A stretch of DNA of 64,000 bases from Cliona cf. orientalis. Its lineage: Eukaryota > Porifera > Demospongiae > Clionaida > Clionaidae. The position numbers were made by a program, and so were the translations under genes. The stretch spans positions 7,942,501 to 8,006,500 of the forward strand of contig OZ005698.1 of NCBI GenBank assembly GCA_963930775.1, written 5' to 3'. Position 1 is the stretch's first letter. Every line of letters starts with the position of its first letter. The notes beneath the pieces were generated by a model, which was given only the letters and a program-made list of their open reading frames with translations, was not told where the DNA came from and did not search any database. Positions 10,831 to 19,886 of the stretch are shown here, piece after piece.

Positions 10831-12259
10831 GGTACCATTTAATTGCGTGGGCGTGAGCGTCAGGAATGGCTAATTCAATTAGCGAATCGTGAAGGGGCGT
10901 GGCCGAAGAGGCCATACGAGTGCTTTTGGTCGAAGGTGGGCGTGTCCAGAATCGGCCAGGGATGATTATGCGCGTGTAATTAGCGACCGGAAGTGGCCCC
11001 TGAAGAAAAGGCCGGTAATTGCCCACATCAAAGCAAGATCAAAGCATGCATTCTTGCTTAACTATTAACCGCAACGACAAAAAAAAAAAAAAATTATACA
11101 CTAAGTAGAAAAAAAAAGCAAATTTAAATAAATAATCTAATTCATGGGGGATTTGGGAGCACTTGGGGAGATAATTTTTACATGGGCACGCAGAATGGGT
11201 CGAAACTAGAGATTTGATCCTGGGGAATTTTGATTCACGCCTTAGAATTAAAGTTACGGCCCTTTGAAGTTGCCCCATATGTTTGTATAGGAAGCCATGC
11301 ATTTGCAATGTTTTCCGCCCACGCGCTACGTGAGGGGCGGGGCCACGCGCGTACATTAACGTGACGACCATTACCCACCTTGATCAAAATTGATGTGTAG
11401 GCTGCCTGCTTGCATTGTATGGCTCTACTATGCATCCAGCTCGACTATATGGCCGTTTTCGAACAATTTTTTTTTTCTGCTTAGTGTTCTGGTCGCCTTG
11501 AAAAAAAAAAAAAAAAGCTTATTAGGCCTAATTAAGCATGTGGGCGTGTTCCTGGCACTGTGTGGAGTGTGTGCGTGTGCGTTAATGCAGGTTTTATTGC
11601 TTCCGATTGGGCGTGGCTTCACAGGCCAGTGGTTGGACATCGGGGCCGGGGACTTGGCTGCGGCGATAGGTGGGCGTGTCCCGGATGCGGTGGTGACCTT
11701 TGAACCCGTCCAGGAGGCTTTGGGGGCGTGGCAGGAGGTCAAAGGTGAGGCCATGTCTGTTAATGAGGCACTGTACGGCGGTGCGATCGAGGGGCCTGTA
11801 CGGCTGGACGGAAGCTGACGATGGTTTGAAGCGGATGTGGTTGCGATGACGTGTTGTTACTCCGCCCACACAGGAAATGAGGTGAGCTCTTGCGTGGGCG
11901 GTGTGGCAGAACGGCCTCCAAGTGTTTGTGTGTGTTTTGGCCTTGAGGAAGCTGTGTGTTTTAATTGGGATTGATTGTGGGCTTCCGGTGGACATCCGGT
12001 GGTTAGTAGGCACTTGATTGAGAATGGTGGTCCTCGGGGAACAGGGTGGGGTTGTTTTGGGCGTGGCCTGGCCCCTCCCTTCCGGCTCGGCTTCCGGTCC
12101 ATGGAGGATATTAAATGAACACTTCCGGCTCTAGCAGCCACACCCCTGAAACCTGTGCAATTAAAAGGGCGTGGTTACACAACATGCACCTCACTAATGA
12201 CTTTGATGTGGTTTAGGTGTCATATCCCCCACCTCACGCCCACGCAATTTAATGGTACC
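10831..12259. mobile_element. TTAA-flanked TIR element, 1429 bp, non-autonomous
   Basis: GGTACCATTTAATTGCGTGG at the left end is mirrored at the right end, and TTAA lies directly outside both ends. A TTAA duplication points to the piggyBac or Kolobok superfamily. The ORFs inside (for example plus strand 11390-11818, minus strand 11594-12013) do not resemble a transposase and overlap one another, so I do not annotate them as genes. The interior is rich in GGGCGTGG strings and contains A and T homopolymers. Confidence 0.7.
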
Positions 12260-12263
12260 TTAA

Positions 12264-13111
12264 TATCCGATTCTACCAAGGCGAACCACAAATGAAAACT
12301 CTGCGTCAAAGTTTCGTGTAGATGGCTTCTCTTTTGACCGTAAGGAAGTGTTTATCTTATTACTCAGACATCTGGGCAGGGCTGGAGTTGGTGTAAATTT
12401 GAAAGCCACCTGTTGGAAAGCAGCTAGACAGCCGTGTTGACGACCTGGTCCACCATTACGCTTGGCGTAAATTACCTTCTTTTGTGTAGCTTTCCTTTTG
12501 TGGAGGCTCTATGAACTTGGGAACCAACTCCAGCACTGGAGTAAGTTAAGTACTTCATAAATAAGCTGTAGATAGTAGACTAGACTAGACTCCTTTGTCA
12601 AGATAAAACTTGACGCAAGAGTTCGTGACAATGGCGACCATTGCCTGACTTTGACGACGGGAATCGAAGGTCGCTTCAATGTTGTGACAGCTGTCTCTAT
12701 CATCATGTTAGCTATAATTTCGTTTTCATTTCAGCTTCATAGCTGCTTCCCTTGTGGAGATACAAATAGCTTGTTACTCGCGAAAATTTCCAGATGCAAA
12801 CTGTCACCCGTAACCTTAATAATGCAAGTAGATCTAGCTAGCTAGTAATGATGAATTTGCATCAGGATCACTTTATATTCTTTCAAGGAAATCCCAAAAT
12901 TATACCAGTTATCCTATCTGAATTCATACAAAATAGTGGTGCTGATGGAACTATGCACGTAACTACTCCGCTATAGTTCAAGATAGTCAAAATTTTGCAA
13001 GAGTGTGAGTGGTGCCAGGAGCTCTCAGTTCAATAAGCTTAAATGTTGGTAAGTTTACAATCCGTGGCAGTGACAGTGAGTGAATTCTACCGTAACTCTA
13101 CGACATAAACC
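12264..13111. other. Gene-poor stretch
   Basis: No gene is recognised. From about 12815 the sequence matches 32030-32330 upstream of copy B and, in part, 46030-46250 upstream of copy C. It is therefore a copy of the block that lies 5' of these genes. Confidence 0.5.
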
Positions 13112-13304
13112 CTAACTTCCAAACTCGGAATGGCCTGAAGGTACTTTTGCAAACAACTCAGCCAGTGTGGGTGGAGGTAGTGCTATTTCTGTCTGTCTCA
13201 ATAATATCAGGCTTTGATTCTGCATCTGTCGGCACTTGTAGACAGAACTCTGCAGTCATTGGATTGGGTGCAATTTCCACTGATAATCTCTGGTGCTTCC
13301 TTTT
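13112..13304 (-). pseudogene. Remnant terminal exon of an unidentified gene, copy 1
   Basis: After a CTGTCAG acceptor the minus strand reads KRKHQRLSVEIAPNPMTAEF, then a segment including VPTDAESKPDIIET. It then shifts frame relative to the copy near 32.4 kb and would end at a TAG at 13112-13114. The related copy at 32329-32540 keeps the downstream reading (ALPPPTLAELFTKEQL to a stop) but breaks upstream. Each copy preserves a different part of one ancestral exon. The family is not recognised. Confidence 0.45.
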
Positions 13305-13462
13305 CTGACAGCACTGCGCTCTCTGGAGATGATCCTATCCATGTTGCAACAGTGAAGACTAGTCATGCACTGCCGAATCGTCAGATGGACTGATCAAGTG
13401 GTAATAATATTATGGCCGGCCAGTGCCTCCTACGTATTTGGCAATCTTCCCGAGGCTAATGG

Positions 13463-14596
13463 TAGGCATGTCAGACACACAAAAAATTGCCTATAAAAAC
13501 GTGTACACGTTTAAATATTATGAAGTTTCAGGGATCATAACTACTCACTACAATGTGCTACGAACACCAAACTTGCACCACAGGCTTCAGCAAAGATAGC
13601 ACTACACTGCAGTATCCAAAGTGTTGGGTTGTAACCACTTCCGGCATTGCAGGGCTTCAGGAAAACTCCATAAAATACCACATACTCAACTACTGTGGCA
13701 CACAAATATTGCTGATGGATAACTTCAACTTGCTCCATGCTACTCACTTTTCCAGGGCATTTTATGCTTCTACGGGTTCTTCAAGGTGCTGATTTCAAAT
13801 TTTTCAGTAGTTTCAACCATTTTTGAAGTGTTCGGTCGAAAAGAGCTCAATTAGCATTTTATTTTGTGTAAAATAACATGTGTACATATGAGAAAATGCG
13901 TTGAAAATATGAAAAATGAAATTTTTGGCTCAAACTACCCCTAGTTAGACTACTTCTGCCAAAAAATATGCTACATAGAAAGTGTACGCACTTTAAACTC
14001 TTTATTGCTTCTAAGGAACTTGGGGCTTGTCTTACACTTTAAGAATAGATTCCACTTCAGAAAACAATATTAATATGTGCATAATGTGCATGTACATGTG
14101 TGAACATGTGTGTGTACCACTGTGAGAGTTTATGTATGTGTTTGAGTGGACATCTAAACTAGAAATTTCAAAAAATCATGCATGAAGTCAGCTTCTGGAA
14201 TTCTGAGGCAGTGAAGTATTAGCTACAATAGCAGTCCAACCGGTATGCATACCAATTTTTTTTATTCATTAATGCATGTTAAATTCATCAGTAGAATAAG
14301 CAGAGAGGTACTTACAGGCTATATTTCAAGTTTGGAGTCAATCAGTAATATAGTTTTTGAGTTATAGGCCTCTAAAGCAATCAACATGTTATGTGCCATT
14401 CCCCTATTGGAATAGTACACACAAGCCTGGCAGAAAAATTGTGATGTTTAGAAATATTAAAAGAGCCATATCTCTGCAACCACTCAATGAAATTTTACGG
14501 AACAAAGACTAAATTGTATCTTGAAGCCTCCTTTATTATTATGTGTGGCAAAGAAAGTGTAAGGGGTAACCTAAAATTTTGATGTAATATGCCTAC
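13463..14596. repeat. Tandem duplication unit 1, 1134 bp
   Basis: Begins TAGGCATGTCAG and is followed directly by a second, highly similar unit. It contains a short minus-strand ORF (13541-13747: IFAEACGASLVFVAHCSE) and an overlapping plus-strand ORF, neither recognisable. The unit 2 version differs by small indels that alter the frames, so coding is doubtful. Confidence 0.75.
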
Positions 14597-15737
14597 TAGG
14601 CATGTCAGAACCCCCAAAAAATGCCTATAAAAAATCTGCACACATATAAATATTATGAACTTTCAGGGATCATAACTACTCACTGCAATGTGCTATGAAC
14701 ACCAAACTTACACCACAGGCTTCAGCAAAGATAGCACTACACTACAGTATCCAAAGTGTTGGGTTGTAACCACTTCCGGCATTGCAGGGCTTCAGGGAAA
14801 CTCCATAAATACCACATACTCAACTACTGTGGCACACAAATATTGCTTATGGATAACTTCAACTTGCTCCATGTTGCTCACTTCTCCAGAGCATTTTATG
14901 CTTCTAGGGGTAACTCAAGGTGCTGATTTCAAATTTTTTAGTAGTTTCAACCATTTTTGAAGTGTTCGGTTGAAAAGAGCTCAATAAGCATTTTACTTTG
15001 TGCAAAATAACATGTGTACATATGAGAAAATGTGTTGAAAATATGAAAAATGAAATTTTTGGCTCAAACTACCCCTAGCTAAACTATTTCTGTCAAAAAA
15101 TATGATACATAGAAAGTGCATGCACTTTAAACTCTTTGTTGCTTCTAAAGAACTCGGAGCTCATCTTACACTTTAAGAATAGATTCCACTTCAGAAAACA
15201 ATATTAATATGTGCATACGAGCATGTACACGTGTGAACATGTGTGTGTACCACTATGAAAGCTTATGTATGTGTTTGAGTGGACGTCGAAACTAGTAATT
15301 CAAAAAATCATGCATGAAGTCAGCTTCTGGAATTCTGAGGCAGTAAAATGTTAGCTACAGTAGTAGCCAAACGGGTATGCCCACCAAATTTTTTTTATTC
15401 ATTATGCTGGTTAAATTCATCAGTAGAATAAGTAGAGAGGTACTTACATGCTATATTTCAAGTTTGGAGTCAATCAGTAGTGTAGTTTTTGAGTTATAGG
15501 CCTCTAAAGCAATCAACATGTTACGTGCCATTCCCTTATTGGAATAGTATATACACACACGCCTGGCAGAAAAATTGTGATGTTTAGAAATATTAAAACA
15601 GCCATATCTCCGCAACCACTTTAAGTTATTGAAATTTTACGCAACAAAGACTAAATTGTATCTTGAAGCCTCCTTTATTATTATGAATGGCAAAGAAAGT
15701 GTTAGGAATAATCTAAAATTTTGATGTAATATGCCTA
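14597..15737. repeat. Tandem duplication unit 2, about 1140 bp
   Basis: Second copy of the preceding unit, head to tail, ending near ATGCCTAA just before the 3' end of copy B. Differences are scattered single bases and short indels. No TIR or LTR is evident at the ends, so it may be a segmental duplication or part of an unknown repeat family. Confidence 0.75.
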
Positions 15738-15773
15738 ACACTACTGTTGGCAGGGCTGTTATAATAATTCTAG

Positions 15774-16111
15774 CTACCTATGATCAGTTTCATCATAATA
15801 TGAGTGTTCTGATTCGAGAGCTGTATGACTTTCTTCATGCTTAGTAGGAGTATCAGACAACTCCGGCCCATGCTCTAAGATATCTCTGACAGTCTGTAAA
15901 CTTGTGACAGGATCATAATGATGGTGGCTAGATAACTGGAGAGGGGCTGGGACAACATGAATTGGCTGTGGGATAAAACAGTAGTAATGGCACCATACAT
16001 GCTATAACAATGTTAGCTATAACACTATACCTTGTAACCATGCTGCTCCAATAGCTGACACACTGCTGTGTGAGATCTACTGCTAGAAAAATCATATGCC
16101 GTCAATCCATT
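15774..16111 (-). pseudogene. Copy B exons 16-17: last ankyrin repeat and C-terminal tail
   Basis: Exon 16031-16111 encodes NGLTAYDF... to LLEQHGYK, a 27-residue half repeat. Exon 15774-15965 encodes a hydrophilic tail containing DPVTSLQTVRDILEHGPELS and ending SYYDETDHR before TAG. The tail matches copy E closely and copy D less well. No stop is present, although the gene upstream is broken. Confidence 0.7.
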
Positions 16112-16255
16112 CTATAAGCAAAATTTAATGTTAGATGTAAGAAATCGAATTGTATAAGAATACGTAAACATTATCCTCCCCCCCCCCCCCCAGCCCATAT
16201 TTTTGACTTCTGAAGCTTCATGCTGATATTCACACAGTGCTTCCAAGAAGGCACA

Positions 16256-16386
16256 TGTAATGGAACTGAACTTGGAACTTTGAACCTAATATTGTAGTAT
16301 AATAGCAGTTGTGCTGTATTGTATATATTATGTATTGCGCATGCGTAGAAGTATTAATGTTATGCGTGTGAAGTAAGCACGTTACA
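16256..16386 (+). repeat. 5' LTR of gypsy element, 131 bp
   Basis: TG...CA boundaries. Contains a TATA-like GTATATATTA and a palindromic GCGCATGCG motif resembling an NRF-1 site. It is very short for a gypsy LTR. Confidence 0.93.
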
Positions 16387-16406
16387 GTGGAGGTCCTCGC
16401 CGAGAC
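16387..16406 (+). promoter_or_regulatory. Candidate primer-binding site
   Basis: Directly after the 5' LTR comes GTGGAGGTCCTCGCCGAGAC. TGG one base from the LTR end is the usual start of a tRNA primer-binding site. The matching tRNA cannot be named from sequence alone. Confidence 0.5.
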
Positions 16407-16664
16407 CCATTACGATTGGGACTAGGGCGACGAGTCAGGGCGTAAGCCGTGCCAGAAATTGAGGTAGAGAGTTCTTTTCTGAAATCAGCCAGAGAAGGGC
16501 CGAAATCAGTGTAGAGCGGCTGTTTGCGAAGCCGAATAGCGTCGTGCTAATAATTGGGGTGAAACGGCCCGGCTAACGCTAGAGGGCCTGTGAATAAATA
16601 ACCTCAAGATAGAGCACGAGTAAGTTGGGTGAAGAAACCCAGGAGAGCAAGAAAATCTCGAGAG

Positions 16665-19600
16665 ATGGCAGATGAGGGCGGACCCCCTGACGCGCACGTG
16701 GTCGGTGGCCCCAGTCACGAGGCCGATTCCAGCGGGACCACGCCCAAAGTGACGAAGCCACTCCCACTGAACTCGAAAAGGCTGAAGGTACTGCACGTAA
16801 AGCGGATAGCGGCATCAATGACGCTGCCTACAACCGGTTCTGCCGATGAGATACGACAGATGATTGAAGGGAGATTGGCGGACATGGGAAGGAACCCCAG
16901 GCATGTGCAAGTCTTAGTCCCGGAAGATGAGAGTGTCCCCTTACAGCTGCAAGATGCTGATGGTGTCTTTCTGGATGTTGCACCAGGGGAAGATGAACGT
17001 AGCAGAGGAACTAGCCCAGAAGGTAGTGAGCGGGGCGAAGATGAGGTTGCTCAGTTGCGATCTGCGCTCCACGAAGCCCAGAGTCTCAATAAGGCATTGC
17101 AGGAGGAAGTGAGCTCGCTGAAATCTCAGCTAGAAAATGAACAAAAGAAAGTGAAAGAGATGTGGTACAAAAATTGTGATCAATTATTGGAATTCGATAG
17201 CATTCTTGCCGCTAAGGATGAAGAGATAGAGTCCTTGAGGAATAGCCACGGAGGAGTATCTGCAGGTGCGTATGGAGGAGCATCAGAGTCTCCATCTCTC
17301 ATGTTGAGGGAGTCGCTACCTCCAGGACGATCCCGTAGGGGGAAAGCACCACCGGTGGATGTGTTTACGGGTGAGAATCCAGAGATGCTTCTGGATGACT
17401 GGTTGCTTGCCTTGCAGAGAGCGGCGGCCTGGAATGGCTGGACCCAGCAAGAGCATCTGATACAACTTGCAGGTTACCTCAGGGGAAGGGCCCGGCAGGA
17501 GTGGAGTCTCTTAGACCAGAAGGAGAAAGATAATCTCGATACAGCCATTGCTTCTCTACGCAGACGGCTGGACCCAGGAAGTAAGACACTAGCAGCCCAA
17601 GACTTTCGCCACACGTCGCAGAAGGATGGTGAAGCTGTGTCCGATTTCATCCGACGGCTGGAACGTACATTCCACATTGCTTATGGTAGGGATGCTATGG
17701 CCACGGACACCAGAGATACGTTGCTACATGGCCAATTACAGGAGGGTTTGCGTTTCGAGTTAATGAGAGCACCTGCTGTCTCCGGTGCACAGAACTACAA
17801 AGAACTTTGTGTTGCGGCTAGGAATGAAGAGAAGAGGCTAGCCGAGCTAAAGAAGCGACAAGGTTACCAAAAGCAGACTACCACGTTGTCCTCGCTTGCC
17901 AAAAAGCCTACTTTCACAAAGCCACCAGATAAACAAACACCAACCAAGCCCACTCCGGCGTATAACCCCAGATCTTGCTACAATTGTGGAGACATTGGCC
18001 ACTTTGCACGTGATTGTAAAAAGAAGAGGAAGGAGAGTAATGGTCGGCCAGCAAGCAGTAACAGGGGAGTCAAAGCGTTGAGTAGTGACACTGCTGAACC
18101 TCTCTTAGAGCAGGTGTCCATGCAGGAAGTTTCTGATCCTCTGTCATTGCTTTACTCGTCTGAATCTGAGAGTGACGACGGTGTGCGCCAGATCAGAGTG
18201 AGTGACCTTGGCAGCAAGCCCAGGTATGCCAACGTCTTAATCAAGGGGGTCCCTGCAGCTGGAGTGATTGATACGGGGGCTGATATAACTATTGTGAATG
18301 GAGCATTGTTTGCAAAGATTGCAGCTGCTGCCAGGCTGAAGAAGAAAGATTTTCAGCCTGCGAATAAGGTACCTCGCACTTACAATCAAGAGCGTTTCAA
18401 GCTAGATGGACGGATGGATCTTGATATCACCTTTGGTGATAAGACAATGTGCACTCCAATATATATCAAGATGGATGCGCATGACCCCTTACTGCTGTCC
18501 GAGGGTGTATGTAGTCAGCTTGGGATTGTCAGCTATCATCCCGATGTGGAATCCAAGAAACCATCCGCTGTGCCGGAAGAAGCTGCTGTTCCTACTGTCC
18601 GAGTCTGTCTACTACAGTCAGTGTCTATCCCGGCTGGACAGAGTGCATTAACACCTGTTCGAGTTGAAGGAGCCTGCCCATCAAAAGGTCCCATCCTTCT
18701 GGACTATGATTCGTCTGTCGAGCAGACAACCGGACTACAATTTGAGGATGCCCTTCTCCAGCCAGATCAAGATGGAGTTGCGACACTATGCGTCTCCAAC
18801 TCTCGAGGATTTTTAGGATTGGTGGAAGAGGGCACCGTCCTGGGCACAGCTGTTGAAGCCGTGGTGGTGGAGCCCACCATAAGTGATACTCCTGCTCCAA
18901 TGGAACCGCCGGATACTTTGGTGAAGAAAGTGTCTACACTGAGTGACCAGCAGCGAAGGAAGGAGCTGCTAAAATTAATTGGTGAGCCTGATCTTCCTAA
19001 AGCTGAGAGGGAGGAGCTATTAGCGTTTCTTGCTGACAACCATGAAGCATTCAGTCTCGAGGATGGAGAACGGGGAGAGACTGATCTAGTTCAGTTAGAG
19101 ATTGATACTGGTGATTCTCCTTCTAAGAGACAGCCTCTTCGAAGAATGCCGTTCGCGGCAAGGCAAGAGGTGGCGAAGCAGTTACACAAGATGCAGAGAG
19201 ATGGAGTTATTCAGCCATCACAATCTCCATGGGCAAGCCCGGTGGTCCTCGTGCAGAAGAAGGACGGATCGCAGCGATTCTGTGTGGACTACCGCGGCCT
19301 CAATTCAGTGACTAAGCTGGACACCTTCCCCCTTCCCCGCATCGATGATTTACTTGATCAGTTAGGTGAGTCAAAGTATTTCTCTACTTTGGATTTGGCT
19401 TCCGGGTTTTGGCAAATACGTGTACACCCCAATTCCCAGGAAAAGACTGCGTTTGTGACCCCACAAGGCCTTTTTGAATTTCGGGTTATGCCCTTTGGGC
19501 TTTGTAATGCCCCCTCCGTGTTTCAGAGGCCTATGCAGCGTGTATTAATGGGTCTTAATCCAGCTGAAGGTCCTGACTTTGTATCTGTATACATTGATGA

Positions 19601-19886
19601 CGTACTTGTCTTTTCACGCTCATTAAAGGAGCATTTAGAGCATCTGCGTTTAGTGATTCAGCGCCTAGCTGAAGCCAATCTCAAGCTAAAGCCAGTTAAA
19701 TGCAGATTTGCCTGTAAGGAGGTTGAGTACTTAGGGCACCTCATAACTCCGTCTGGGCTGAAGCCTAACCCACGACTTGTGAGCGCCGTGCAGGAATTTC
19801 AACCCCCCAAAGATGTCCGAGAGCTTAGGAGATTTCTGGGCCTAACATCGTATTATAGGAGTTTATTCCTAAGTTTGCCAAAATAG
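16665..19886 (+). CDS. Gag-Pol polyprotein, N-terminal part (Gag, protease, reverse transcriptase)
   Basis: A 1073-codon ORF from the ATG opening MADEGG; an in-frame GTG upstream is not needed. In order: a SAP-like helical segment (about residues 40-75, LKVLHVKRIAAS), a coiled coil (about 130-170), the retrotransposon Gag core (about 230-370), a CCHC zinc knuckle CYNCGDIGHFARDC (about 437), an aspartic protease with VIDTGADITIVNG (about 533), and reverse transcriptase with FCVDYRGLN and the catalytic YIDD (about 975). Gag and Pol share one frame. The ORF stops early after SYYRS because of a single-base frameshift; RNase H and integrase continue in another frame. It lies in the LTR element, not in a host gene. 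Confidence 0.9.
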   Translation: MADEGGPPDAHVVGGPSHEADSSGTTPKVTKPLPLNSKRLKVLHVKRIAASMTLPTTGSADEIRQMIEGRLADMGRNPRHVQVLVPEDESVPLQLQDADGVFLDVAPGEDERSRGTSPEGSERGEDEVAQLRSALHEAQSLNKALQEEVSSLKSQLENEQKKVKEMWYKNCDQLLEFDSILAAKDEEIESLRNSHGGVSAGAYGGASESPSLMLRESLPPGRSRRGKAPPVDVFTGENPEMLLDDWLLALQRAAAWNGWTQQEHLIQLAGYLRGRARQEWSLLDQKEKDNLDTAIASLRRRLDPGSKTLAAQDFRHTSQKDGEAVSDFIRRLERTFHIAYGRDAMATDTRDTLLHGQLQEGLRFELMRAPAVSGAQNYKELCVAARNEEKRLAELKKRQGYQKQTTTLSSLAKKPTFTKPPDKQTPTKPTPAYNPRSCYNCGDIGHFARDCKKKRKESNGRPASSNRGVKALSSDTAEPLLEQVSMQEVSDPLSLLYSSESESDDGVRQIRVSDLGSKPRYANVLIKGVPAAGVIDTGADITIVNGALFAKIAAAARLKKKDFQPANKVPRTYNQERFKLDGRMDLDITFGDKTMCTPIYIKMDAHDPLLLSEGVCSQLGIVSYHPDVESKKPSAVPEEAAVPTVRVCLLQSVSIPAGQSALTPVRVEGACPSKGPILLDYDSSVEQTTGLQFEDALLQPDQDGVATLCVSNSRGFLGLVEEGTVLGTAVEAVVVEPTISDTPAPMEPPDTLVKKVSTLSDQQRRKELLKLIGEPDLPKAEREELLAFLADNHEAFSLEDGERGETDLVQLEIDTGDSPSKRQPLRRMPFAARQEVAKQLHKMQRDGVIQPSQSPWASPVVLVQKKDGSQRFCVDYRGLNSVTKLDTFPLPRIDDLLDQLGESKYFSTLDLASGFWQIRVHPNSQEKTAFVTPQGLFEFRVMPFGLCNAPSVFQRPMQRVLMGLNPAEGPDFVSVYIDDVLVFSRSLKEHLEHLRLVIQRLAEANLKLKPVKCRFACKEVEYLGHLITPSGLKPNPRLVSAVQEFQPPKDVRELRRFLGLTSYYRSLFLSLPK

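Noticed and set aside
11390-11818. 142-residue plus-strand ORF inside the TTAA element, and overlapping minus-strand ORFs
   Set aside because: No recognisable domain, runs through A/T homopolymers, overlaps other equally long ORFs in the same non-autonomous element.
13541-13747. Minus-strand ORF in the tandem repeat (IFAEACGASLVFVAHCSE)
   Set aside because: The second unit carries indels that change the frame, so purifying selection on coding is not supported.
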